From positions 25,038,394-25,102,393 of the forward strand of contig NC_056765.1 in the NCBI RefSeq assembly GCF_018687715.1: a DNA stretch of 64,000 bases. Reading direction: 5' to 3'. Position numbers and translations under genes: made by a program. Below, piece after piece: positions 47,043-58,868 of this stretch (positions are counted from its first letter, which is position 1; each line of letters begins with the position of its first letter). Under the pieces are notes generated by a model that saw only the letters and a program-made list of their open reading frames with translations, searched no databases and had not been told where the DNA came from. Source of the DNA: Carya illinoinensis (Eukaryota; Streptophyta; Magnoliopsida; Fagales; Juglandaceae).

Positions 47043-50000
47043 CTATAATCGCAACCTCCATCCACGCTCAGCAAGTGCTTCGTTCACCCGCCTTGCTGCT
47101 TCTGCAGTGTCATTAAGAGGCGGATAGCTCCAAGTCTCTGACATCTGAAAATTAGATAAGACACCAAGCTATAATCGCTTATGGGAAATAAATCCCAAAA
47201 CTTCATCAACAATCACATAGACACACAAAATGTCACCAAATGAGGTCTCTATTTGATAAACATGGTGGAGTAATTACGAATGAGGGCAATAACCTCAAGA
47301 AAGTTTCCAGAAAACATCCTATCAAATATCTAAAGAAAAAAATAAAAATATGAAACAAAGTGAACAAAAGAAAGAAGAAGAAATAGGAGAGATAATAGCA
47401 GTCAATTTTATGGTCCGCTGGTCATTAGAAAAGCATTAAAGTGAAAATATGCTTGATAAAGTGATGACAACTTCGCCTTTTATGACCTGGATTTCTTATT
47501 TTTCGTTTTATTGATTGTTCACATTTAAACATGAGACAAACACCAACTCTTAACCAGCAGAATTAAAATGCAGATACACTAGCTATGAGTTGAATTTGAA
47601 GGAAAACATTGCATGACAATAGGGTGTAGGGCAAAAACAAGAGAGGAGTCGCCTCAAAACAGAAATCTGCTATCATAACTCTCCAAAATCCAGCTTATAG
47701 TATTTCAGCATTCTTAACTCTTACCCTAACCCCCAACCTCTATCAGCCAGCGTGCTTCATTTAGAATTGATTGATGATCAGCAGGGGGGAAGCATCATTT
47801 TACGATAATCTTGATCCCCACACCCATAGAGTAACAGAATCAGAAAAGATATTCACTTACATCCTCAGATCCTGTAAATGGCCGAACCACTCCTCGTTCC
47901 CTCAAAGATTTGTGAAACTCTGATAATTTCCATGTACAGCGCTCAGCTCCCATTACATATACAGGCTTCCTGCGAAACATAATTTATACATATAAACTAA
48001 AAGAGTTGCAGCTTTGAAACCAGAAAGCAGATCAAAATGTATATTTACAACAACAGATGTAAGCCTTCACAAGCATACCCAGTGCTGCAAGCCTCACTTA
48101 TCAGACTGACTGAATCTGCTGTAACAACAAAAGCATCAGCCCATGCTAGATGCCCCATCTGCGGGTTTGGTTCTGAAGAAAGCCACACATAAGTCCTGGT
48201 TTAATCACTTATTCTTCATAAAATTGAAATTCAAATCAATACTTACCCAGACCATCCCAGATGTAAACATTTGGATTATTACCAAGTTCCTTTGCTATGA
48301 TGTAAGATACCTGTTGATGTGACACCAAAGAATAATAAGTGCTATGCAATATAAAACATTTGTTAGAAACTTGGTGTCTGCATGAGTACCTTTTCAGGAG
48401 TCCTATCCGAAAAAGATATTCTGACACTCCCACAGCTTGCAAGAACACTGAGCAGAAAGGTTGATAACTGCCTCGCAAGATCCGCACCGTATCGACAGTT
48501 GCCTATATAAGTAATTGAGATTAAGATACATTTTAAACATGCATCCTAAATACTACATCCACATTGAGAAATATCAACAACAAATAAGTGATAACAGAGA
48601 ACATTACTCCGACTCTCAACAAGAATCAATCAATGATCAAGAGCTTAGAAAAGGAATCACAAATCATCTAACACTCATAACAGTAATAGGTACACCAGGT
48701 TAAGAACATAGGATGATTGTGGGGGATTGATGCTGCATGTGCAAGAAGAATGGGGATATGGTAGAGCATTTGTTACCTCATTGTGTAGTAGCCAAGAACT
48801 TTCGAAACGACTTCTTTGCAGGAGTAAGATTAGTATGGGTGATGCCTAGAAGAGTGGTGGATTTTCTAGCAAGTTGGAAGGGTAAACAAGGTAATCCTCA
48901 AAAGGCAGTAATATGGAAGATGGCTCCATATGTCTATTGCGGTGCATTTGCAGGAGACCAATGATAGAAGCTTTGAAGATCAAGACCAGACAATGAAGGA
49001 GCTTCAATTTTTCTTTTCCAACAACTTGTTCTTTTGGGCAGCTGAAATAGATTTTTTTTTTTTTTTTTCAAGTAGGCAGTTGCAATAGATTTTAATAGAC
49101 TAAGGCCTCATTTGGAACTTGGACTCAACTCAGTTCAATCTAATTTTAAACTGAGTCTAACATCCAAACACCCAACTCTTAAATCACTAAATTCATCTCA
49201 ACTCAAAACCTCTAATTTGTTCTCAAGTTGCAGAAATTCAATGATCTTTTTCCTCGCAATCATGGAGATGGGGAAAAGTAAACAGAATTACTTTGCTCAT
49301 GAGAACAACAAAATGGGCCTAAAACAAAAAGACCTGAGTGCAACCACAGTGTTGAGGCGATCATATGCAGAAGCTCCGAGTACTGGTCCTGCTTCGGTGA
49401 ATCAGTTTGCTAATAGGGGCAAGAAAGGAAGTAGTGAAAGGGGCCTGCAGCCTCTACAGACTGTACATGGAAATATTCCAAGTCAAAAGGGGTCCGACTT
49501 GGATGGTTTGGGTCTTCCCAATGGTATGCATTGTACATTAAAAGAGATGCAACACCAGTTTGCTGAGTTGAAGGCAATGGTTGCTATGTTATCAGCAAAA
49601 ATTGAGGGGCTAGGTGAGCTAAGAGGTCGTAATGGTGCTGTTGTAAGGCCCAATAAGGGCGAGCTTGGCCTGTTAAGTGATGGGCTGAATGCAAAAAATT
49701 TGGATAAAGGAAAAAAGAAAGCTGGTTTTGGCCCAGTTTCAATATCTAGAACCAAGCGAGTGTGGAGGGTCAAAAGGAAAAGCGGGTCATCTACATTCAA
49801 AGAGACCTTGAACACTATGCCAAATCCATGTGAGTAACTGAATATGCAAAATCAATGCTTCCAGCTATTTGGGAATGCAACATCTCTGTTAACTGCTACC
49901 AAAAGACTAACAACAGTGATCTAACCCAACATGAAGTTGATGTTGAAATACAGTGTACATGGTAAGCATCCACTGCACAAAGAAAAAACTTCAAATACAA

Positions 50001-53000
50001 CAAACATGAAAGAACCAAGTATAATAGAAGGTTTACGTGTAGGTCCTCCAATGTTGACCACTAGCAGGGGTTTTGGTAAAGGTGCAAACTCATCATGCCA
50101 TGCGCTGGCTGCACTACGAAGAGCAGCAGAATCTATTTGATGGAGAGCTCCTATGGTGAGGACCTGAATTCAAAGTTCTTAGCATAGACTAACAGCACAG
50201 TAATGATGAGGCTAGTAGTACATCAAGGTCAATGTTTCTCAAATAAAGCAAACTTTTGCACATCGTGTATAGTTATTGATACGTACCACATGCCTATCAG
50301 GGGGTTCACGTGGAGTTATCCACCTACGAAGAAACTGAGGAATCTGCTGCTGTGCATGAGGAGTCAAAGGATAATAATCATGTTGAGGGGTAATCACTAA
50401 GTCAAACCTATTCAAATTTGACCTTGGATGTTGTATCTGCCACACAAAATCCAAAATAAATGGCAAAATCAGAAATCTAAATATCTCAACATTTCTTCAG
50501 GTACTCAATCAAATCCTTGCCCATAACAATTAGCAAAAAAAAAACACAAATTTCAATGAAACTAGCAGTGAATGTTAAGCTACACGTAAAAAATTTAAAA
50601 ACATTAGACTACAAAGAAAATTAATTGGCTAGAAATGTTTCAAATAGTATCATGTTAATTCTTAAAACAAAGTATATTGTTAGCATGCAATCTGGAATTA
50701 CTGCAGTCCAAAAAGTAAAAACAATTTTTTGATTGGCACCAGGCGTCCAAGAATAACATCCCGACTAATTAGAGGGGTGCACAGGCCCTCGGCAATGGGT
50801 TTCCCGCAAGTAAACCTTGGGTAATTCAAAGGTAATCCCGACTAATTAGAGATTGTTTGCACCATAGGGGATTTGAACCTTAGGCCTGGGGGGAGCATAT
50901 CCCAAAGCCCAAGGCCTTTACAACTTGAGCCAACCCCTAGGGGTTCAAAATTAAGAGCAATAGAAAGACCCTTGAAGCAAATAGAATGTGACTACAAGAA
51001 AATATGGCAGAGGTAAAAAATGAAAATTTTCCTAGGAAAACTATAGTAGGAAATGATAACTGCTCCACAAACACAAGGGGCTCGGGGGGGCATCATGGTG
51101 CCAACAAGCACTTCAAGAGTCCATGTTCCTCCACATACAAGTTAGCAAGTCTAGGGACCAAAGGGAAAGAAGTGTACCCTTTCTCAAGTAACTTAACTTC
51201 TTCCTTAATGGCAGTTAAAAGCCTTCATTACTTAATAAAATCCAAAAGATACTCTCGAATAAAAATAAAAATAAAAAGTCCATAAACCATCTATGTTTTA
51301 TAGATTTAGTCAATAAAGACTCATTAAAAAAATAAAAAAATAAAAAAAATAAAAAATAAAAAATAAAAGAAAAGAAAGATATAGTCAATAAAGCATCTTA
51401 ATGTTAAGCAACCAAGACAAAAGAAGCAATTCTTCAACAAGTGCAAAATAATATGAAAATGAGATGCCATAAACAAACCTGAACGACAAAAACATTTTGT
51501 GATGCTAAACGTCTTATGGAACTTGCAATAGATATTGTGTCTCTGCCAGAAGCAACCACCAACAAAGGTCCATCCCTGAAGAAAATATAACCTTGAGATC
51601 AATCTCGTATGCAGCATTGAGTTACAATAGCATAAAATTTTATCCTAACCCACACCAGCAAATGCTACATTTCAGGTCTTAAAATTAGAGCTGGACTTGT
51701 TTGATAAATTTGCATTTTATTTGAAGGATAGAATCAGACACACATGCACATATATATTTAGGTGTTTTTCTGTGCATACAGTGACACATGTTTCCTTTCA
51801 AACAAGCAATATATGTCACTCCTTTAATTCTCTTTTCATATCTGTATTTGCTTATATTTTTAAGACACGATCACGTGTGTTCAAGATATTCCAGACCTCG
51901 CAAGATAAATTCAAACTTCTATGCAGCTTATTAATCTTATGCCAAAACACTTGGCTAGTGCAAGTTAAGAAGGTTAAAATATCTCTTTGCCAATGATATT
52001 TCTTGGCCTCCTGTTGAGACCTTGGATGCCTCTTTCAAGCCCAAATCTATTTGAAATTGTGTGATCTAGAAGATGGAACACTGCTCGCTTAGATGGAATA
52101 AGATGTATTTATCTAAAGGTAGCAGGATCGCTCTAATCAAGAGTACCCTTTTCAATTTGCCTACATTTTCTCATCCATGTTTCTGATTCCCACTAGTATG
52201 GCCAATTGAATTCAGAGGCTACAACGAGACTTTTTATGGAGTGAGTGAAGAGTTCAAATTTCACCTAATAAACTAGGTAAATGTCTCAGCCTTTGATTGG
52301 TTGATGTGGATCTTGATGCCATGTGTCAGCCAATCCAAAAGACTGACATGTGACCTCCCATCAGTTTTCCAAAGGAAAATTGATGACTGTACCAAATGGT
52401 GAGTTTCTTGAAATTCAGGTATCAATTTTGCCAAAGTTAAAAATTGAAGCCTCAAATTGCAAAAAGGAGAAAACTCATACTTATTTTGCAATTAACCCTT
52501 TTTTATATCCTTTTGTTTCTAATTAGGTGTCCTCCTATAAACGTCTTATGTACTTGGACTATTCCTTTTGGGTTTACTAATGACAACTATGACTTTTGCA
52601 ATGCAAAAACAGAAATGCATGTTACCAAACTAGACTTGGTTGATCTAATATGCAACAGTTTCATTTTATGAACTTGTAAGGCCGGAAGGCCCACTGAATT
52701 CCATGAATAAGAGGGAAACTAGGCTATAAGTAGCTGTTTGCTACTGCTATAGGGGCTGCTTGCTTTTATTTGGTTTGCCTTCACTATTGCTCCTACAGGT
52801 TGGCCTAAAAGTGGGGGTAGGATTGAACAGGTTGTGTTACAAACATGAGCAAAAACACTCTAACTTGAGGGCGAGTATCAAAAAAGGTCAGCCCTTCCAT
52901 TATAAGGGATTGTAATGCTAGTATGCCCAATCTATGCAGGGTAGCCTACCTGCCAAATCAAAAGTTTGTTAATTTTTTTTTTTTTTTCTTTTGGTGAGTA

Positions 53001-54553
53001 ATAAAAGTTTCAATAAAAAGCATGAAAGAAAAATCCAAGTACACATGACGTATACGATGATACAATTCCCCATCAGACTTTAAAGGAAAGAAAATGCAAT
53101 CCCCCCATAGACAAACAGGAGGCATAACATAAGGATTGGATAAAATGATATCTAGGAGCATGTGATAGGTAGTGCTCTATCTTGACTCTATACTTTAATA
53201 TTTATTACTTAGCACACCGTATGTGATTGGTAGTGATGAAGGTGTGTCAAAATAACAAGTCATTATTCCTACAAGTCAGTAGCATTCCCTTGAAACTTGC
53301 ATGGGTGTATCTATAAAGTAATAACGCATAATGTTGTATACCCATGTTTGTATGAAATATTACTTCTGACAAGCACATGCAGGGGAAAAAACTTCAAATC
53401 AGGACCCAATTGCAAGACAAAGCACAGAATATCACTAAGGCAGAAACTGTTCGATCTATAAACAGGAATGAACCTCATTATTTTGGGTAAACCAAAAGCT
53501 ACTTTAATGTTTTAAATGGGATATCAGCAACATATTTATCAAGGTAGTAAAATACTATACTATAAAATGAATAATATATCTATGATAGCTAAAATAACCT
53601 TTTTAATTTTCTATGCTATAAAAACATTGCAGCAAAACAGAGATAATAACTTCTGAGTTAAATGCATTTTCATATATAATTGGCAAGATAAGATATATTC
53701 AGCCAAAACAAATAATCAGTGCCAATGCATGTTTCTTCTTTCCAAAGTGTCTACACATACAAACACGTTGCATGCATAGTCTCACACTTTAAAATGTTTT
53801 GTCCCTCCAAAACTGAAAATTAAGCAAAAGGTTATTAACACCGGCATCTTGTAAAGCAATGAAGAAGAAGAACCTACTTTTCGAAAGTGTCACGAGCCAT
53901 GCCCACAATGTGCTTCACATCAGCTTCTAAAACAGATGCCAAGCCTAGGCCGTGGCCGCCATTTTCTGAAGGTAGAGGACTAAGTTTCTTCCTGCGCGAC
54001 GTCAATAAAATTATCTGCTTTATGAGATAATATAATATCTTGTGAAACGAGACTGGCAACCAGTGAAGCCACTCATTTATTCCTCCTTTTGGTCTCGTAA
54101 CCCTCTGCATATGAAAGCTCCAGCACATAAATATAGATTGAATCAAATACAAAAATTCTGTATATTTCAATGCATATAAATATACTGAATAAAACACCAA
54201 AAGACACTACTTCAGCACTTCTAGCTACTATATGATCATAATCTATAAGCTCTAGATTAGTGATATTTAATCAAATCTATTCCGGGACCTTTCAATGTTA
54301 AGAACGCTCGAAATTGTTAATGCAAGTTTTAAAGAATTTTGTAGGACTGGAGGAAAGAACTAACGTATAAGACATGTTTGTCTGCGAGTCCAAGGGCGCG
54401 AACCAAGCCCAAGCTCTGATTCTCGGAGGACGGGGAGCCGTTACCGATGACGACGGCTCGGCGGATGAAGGCGCCGAGGAAGCCGACTTCGAAGATATCA
54501 GGAACACCGCGGGAGGTTGGGCTCGGAGGCTCTGGAAGCCGTATCGGCTTCAT
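47043..54553 (-). CDS. ELM1: Mitochondrial fission protein ELM1 (423 aa, 10 exons)
   Basis: Exons are 54365-54553, 53878-54104, 51479-51575, 50287-50436, 50037-50163, 48390-48502, 48247-48310, 48079-48172, 47861-47969 and 47043-47144. All introns are GT-AG and the phases close exactly (1272 nt). The protein matches the plant ELM1 family (Mito_fiss_Elm1, formerly DUF1022; Arabidopsis about 427 aa) along its length. Landmarks are '[16 protein letters not shown]', '[20 protein letters not shown]', '[16 protein letters not shown]', '[17 protein letters not shown]', 'ITPREPP', '[17 protein letters not shown]' and a C-terminal '[19 protein letters not shown]'. ELM1 sits on the outer surface of mitochondria and recruits the dynamin-like DRP3A for fission (family knowledge). 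A stop after the exon 2 end is avoided by a GT donor two bases into the Lys codon. Introns hold LINE, SINE and other repeats, mostly antisense, without harming the exons. Confidence 0.95.
48730..49075 (+). pseudogene. LINE 3' fragment (zf-RVT tail) in ELM1 intron 5
   Basis: Plus-strand sequence reads '[17 protein letters not shown]' and '[16 protein letters not shown]', then in a shifted frame '[17 protein letters not shown]'. This is the zinc-finger tail of plant LINE reverse transcriptases. It is broken by a frameshift near 48960 and lies antisense to ELM1. A T-run at 49051-49069 follows. Confidence 0.75.
49262..49837 (+). pseudogene. Unrecognised ORF (about 191 aa), possibly LINE ORF1-like
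   Basis: The longest plus-strand frame inside ELM1 intron 5 starts ATG GAG ATG GGG. It contains a short heptad-like stretch '[20 protein letters not shown]' and a basic end ('[10 protein letters not shown]'). No domain is recognised. Its position next to a LINE tail and its basic, coiled-coil nature suggest transposon origin. It is antisense to ELM1 and unlikely to be a host gene. Confidence 0.3.
50725..50943 (-). mobile_element. tRNA-derived SINE in ELM1 intron 4-side region
   Basis: On the minus strand the element starts 'aaccccTAGGGGTTGGCTCAAG'-like. It has a pol III A box-like GGCTCAAGTTGTAAAGGCC and a B box AGGTTCAAATCC about 40 bases later. It ends 'GGTGCCAATCAAAAAA' with a short A tail. 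The arrangement is that of a tRNA-related plant SINE. It lies in intron 3 of ELM1 (50437-51478), in the same orientation as the gene. No target duplication is evident. Confidence 0.75.
52076..52265 (+). pseudogene. LINE reverse transcriptase fragment in ELM1 intron 2
   Basis: Plus-strand frame has '[19 protein letters not shown]' followed by 'FNLPT', a signature of the RT C-terminal part of plant LINEs, then stops. It lies antisense to ELM1. It is a separate relic from the one in intron 5, as exons lie between. Confidence 0.7.
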
Positions 54554-54830
54554 ATCGTTTACCGTCGGTACGGCGTATAAACCCTAACACGAAGCGCACC
54601 AATCCAACAGGGACCAGAGAGAGAAAAGTCGAAGGAGAGCGAAGAAATAGATGGTAGAAGGGAAGGGATCCGATCGCAGGTAAAGGGGCCGAGGAAACTA
54701 ACTGCTTTGTTTGAACTCACTTTTGCACTCTCTAGGGAAAAGCAAATAAATTCTCAGAAAGAAGACGACGGGAGGAACCTTCTCCATTCCTCTTTTTTTT
54801 TTTTTTTTATTTCTCTCTTCAGATTGTTTT
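54554..54830 (-). promoter_or_regulatory. ELM1 leader and proximal promoter
   Basis: The G+A-rich segment upstream of the ELM1 ATG on the minus strand holds CT/GA repeats and an 18-base T run on the plus strand (54791-54808). No TATA box can be fixed. Confidence 0.3.
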
Positions 54831-54884
54831 GACAATTAAGCTCCTTTCGGAGGAGGTGGTATCCAATTAGGGTATAGAGTTTTG

Positions 54885-55044
54885 CTAAATATAAGTACAG
54901 TCGTGTACTAATCTGTATATTAATATTGATTTATTCATATTTAAAATTTAAATTAACACTGTTTTCAATAAAATCTATTTTTTGATTAATCACATTATAT
55001 TAGTACACAGATTAATACAAAATTATACTTGCAACTATACTTTT
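54885..55044. mobile_element. Small MITE-like foldback
   Basis: The left part 'gtgtactaatctgtatatta' and the right part 'tagtacacagattaatacaa' are imperfect inverted repeats. The outer parts 'ataagtacag' and 'ctatactttt' pair loosely. It is A/T-rich and non-coding. Confidence 0.45.
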
Positions 55045-55085
55045 CCTTGGAATTCAAGTAGAGTGCATAAAGTCCGGTCCATGTA

Positions 55086-55374
55086 AGAGCATTCACGTTG
55101 GATTATTCAAATATAAATTCATAATTTACATAATATCACATGATTTTACAATTAACCATTTCATTATAAACCTTTTTTCATATTAAATTATTCATTTATT
55201 AATCAAAATAATAATAAAATATAAAATATATGGAAGAGAGAGTGTTTATGGAAGAAAGAAATAATTTTTTAATGTTTTAGTCAAATTACAGTGAATATCA
55301 AATAAAACCATAAGAGCTAATTTACTGTAGTTGAAAGCCATCTTAGTTTACATTTGAATAATTCAATGTAGGTC
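55086..55374. mobile_element. MITE with AGAGCATTCACGTTGG end
   Basis: The left end 'ttggattattcaaatataaa' pairs with the right end 'tttacatttgaataattcaa'. The outer tip resembles that of the gene-carrying TIR element at 33300-35760. It is A/T-rich with no ORF. Confidence 0.6.
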
Positions 55375-58300
55375 ATTTTCATCTTTTATTAATCAAATTA
55401 TTTATTTTATTTGCATGTGTATAATCCATTAACAATACTCACCCAAAATGACAAATATGACTACTAGAGTAAAGAGTAAAATAGAATTAAAAATAATAAT
55501 AAAATGCAATAGGGGAAAGATTTCAAGCTACTACGAGAATAAAATTAAGACAAAGAACGAATGGAAATAAAAATTTAAATGAAATAAAAAATGACGTAGA
55601 GAGTATTTTATATTTTGCTTTTGAAAAATGAGTTTTCGAGCCAAATTATCCCGAATCCCGGTTGCAAAACCAGCAAAAGTATTGATTCCCTATCCCAAGC
55701 AAGAATATAGAAAAGCCAAAAACAAACTGACCATCTAGCGCTCTTGAAATTCCTCCACATCCAACCCATCCAAGGTTCCCAAAAAGATAAATGCTCTAAA
55801 CCAAAAAAAATTTCACAAAATCAAACCCATAAACTGACATGACGTGAGATGATACGTTAAATTGTAATGTTACTTTTATTAAATAGATCTAACATATCAC
55901 ATGAAATCATATCAGATTGTGAACTTTTATTTTTAAAATCTCTTGGTGACTAGAACACTTCTCTCCAAAAAAGCTCCATTAATATCAAACTTCAAATGAT
56001 GTGCACATGTAATGGCTGTGGCGTTAAAACGAGAGAAGGTTTTAAGGGGTAGTTGAGTTCATATAAACATTGAGTTATTTTCAAATTTAATACAAAAAGC
56101 ATCAGAAATTTTAGCATTAGAAACGTAATTATCTGGCCAGCCAGATTTTCATTTCCCAAACGAGTGAAGGAACAAAAGAAGTTAAAAGACCAAATTGATC
56201 TTACCCCTTGCTGCAGCTCCGCCAAAGGGCAATCCCATCTTTCTGGCTGAACTGCAGCAAATGAGTATTGCCAAGTGCAATAGCAATATATATTTCCAAA
56301 CTCTAGAAGTCGAGATGTGAATGATGTGTTGCTAATGCCAAAGGTACAAAAAAGAGGAACGTGGGGAGCCTTAACAAACATCCCCTGACAGTTGTAACAG
56401 CATAAAAACAATGATGAAAAAAAGTGAGCCAATAAATTAGCCTAACTCCATAATTTTCTTGGCCGAAGTGTTGGGAAAAGGCCAACGTGTAGATGATTGC
56501 TGAAGCAGTTCATAACGCAGTAGAGTGCCGTGATTTGCCAGCTGAAGAGGTGCACACCATTGCAGACTGCTTCAGGGAAGTCACTAAAAAACTACACTTG
56601 CTCGTCTTTGGAAGAAACTAGTCTGTTCTGATGTATAGCGGCGTGTGAGAGCTAAATGGGGCTAGGCACTAGGCAGTGCATGAGGCTCTTGCACCTGCCG
56701 AAAGAGGGTGCTTGGTAGCTGGCTGCTGGAACATGGTGGATTGGTGGCTTGGGGGAATGGTGGTGGGGCGCATGCGACAAGGTGGAAGCACAAAAGTGGG
56801 GGATCCATCTTCGACCTTCCAGAAAGGAAAAGGAGAAACAAAGTAAGGATGGCAGATTTTTCTTGGGGACAGAAAGCGCAAAGGGGAATGAAGGGAGTAA
56901 CATATCATCTTTTGTTGTCTACACGCATTTGTCAAGATTAATATGAAGTAATTCTTACTTCATTTTCCAAATTTTTATTTATGTACTTGAGTTTCCTACT
57001 AACAAGTCAACACCAGTCACCAAACAAGAAACATTACGCTCAAAACTCTGCCCCATCTTATGAGACACCACACCCGGCTTTGAAGGGGGAAAAAGAGGAA
57101 GAAAAGCTATGAACCTCCGGCTTTGACAGCCTGACTCTGTTATGCAAGGATATGCATGCAGCATGCTGTAGACCAACTCAAAGAAACTCCAACAAGATCA
57201 AAGCAAGTCCTGAAGTGAATTATTTCTGATGGAGAAAACTGCAGAGATAATTTACACTGAATTGGTATCATTAACAAGAAGCATCAGCCTATGCTAAATT
57301 CAGTACAGCAAGATCCATAACCTTTGAGTACCAATTGAAAGTATTTTAGTTTGTAAATGAGCACTGTCTTCCATCCATGCAATGAATCAAAACTTGGTAA
57401 CATCTAATAAAGTACATGGATGAAGTTTTTGTTTTAGTAGTTAGAGTCTGAAACTCTGGTCCTCGACAAGAGGAGGGTGATAATCTCTGGTTGATAAACA
57501 GTTAAGTTGCAACAGATTAAAATATTTTGATATGTACTAGAACTAGAACAGAAACACACAGCAAGTGCATATATCAATTTTATAAATACAGAGATGAAAA
57601 GGTACAATGCTGCCTCTAGAAATGTACAACATCAATTCTAATAGGTCAACAAAATATTCTAGATCGAAATCTTTACAATCCAAAACCATGTTCACAGTGA
57701 CCCAGGTAATATGAAAGTTCAGTAAAATATATAGTCTCGGAGCAAACAGCCCACCACAAGTCAAGTATTTGGAATTCTCAGTAAGTCAATGCTCAAATGT
57801 TGCGGTGTGCAGTTATTCTCATATTTCTGGGCGTTTCTTAGATCAAACTATAAACAAGCATAGAAGCTCAGATAGAACTAAAAAAAAGAAATGCAAATAA
57901 ATTAAAAAAAGAAAAAGATTAGATGGTTGGATTCATGTTGCACCTGGTTTAACTCTTGGCGATGTTATTTTTTCTTATTAAACTCCAACAAATTAATACT
58001 TTCTCAAGTCTACCATTGGATAATATCTCCTCCATGTATAATTTACAATCTTATCCCAAATACTAAAAATGTTTCGTGAATTTACATATATATCTGTCTC
58101 TGGGTGTGTGTATTTATATATGTAAAAACACATAATGGTGGCCTAAAAAAGTAGGAGAGAGAGAGAGAGTTTCCTCCACCAACATATTTATAGTTCTTTT
58201 GTACCACTCCTGCCTTGAAATCCTACCTCATTTAAACTACAGCCTAGTCCAGGCACAATTCAGGTCACCTTGTTCCCTTATCATATAATTCATAAGCATT

Positions 58301-58868
58301 ATCTGGCATGTATTTAACTCAACATCCAAGGACTTTGTTTTAAGAAAATACACAAACATAAAGGATAGAAGCAGGAAAGCAACAGCAAAGCAGCTTTGTG
58401 GTACTAAACCCTGATTGGGCTTATTATTGAGGCAATGGTATAATATACCCGTTTTATACATGAAAAAACAAAATTAATACAATGAGAAATCAACAATGAA
58501 CATGTAATTAAACAAAATCAGTTAATTGACAGGATAGTGTGAAAGAACAGATCAACACTTTGTACTAAGTAATAAATTAACTTGTAAATTCATAAACTTA
58601 GAAAAAAAAAGGTTAAATATAACAATGCAACAGCACTCAAAAGGCTTCCAAATATAAACATTAGTTCCAAAATCAAGTGCATCAACAGCTAGAAGTTAAA
58701 GGATAGTTTTGGGAGCTTACAGAGACCGGGATACCATATATCTAGATACCCTAAAAAAACGTGGACCATGAAGCCTTCAGAGCCTCTCTAACAAGAAATG
58801 GACAGACATCATTTAAAAATCCATCCATTGCATACCTCAGCTGAATTTAGACACAGCAAGAATGGAAA
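55375..58868. other. Intergenic, no gene supported
   Basis: No coding region with domain support is seen. Plus-strand 56490-56610 gives a short frame ('ECRDLPAEEVHTIADCFRE') that I do not recognise and that ends quickly. The upper part probably includes the VAMP714 3' UTR. A GA repeat lies at about 58155-58168. Confidence 0.5.

Noticed and set aside
53876..53880. In-frame stop right after ELM1 'RDTFEK', suggesting a broken gene
   Set aside because: A GT donor lies inside the Lys codon; splicing there restores Lys and joins in phase to exon 3.
54374..54580. Plus-strand 68-aa frame
   Set aside because: It is the complement of ELM1 exon 1, which has strong family similarity on the minus strand.
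56490..56620. Possible small host gene or exon
   Set aside because: The frame is short, ends quickly and matches no family I recognise, and no splice partners are visible.
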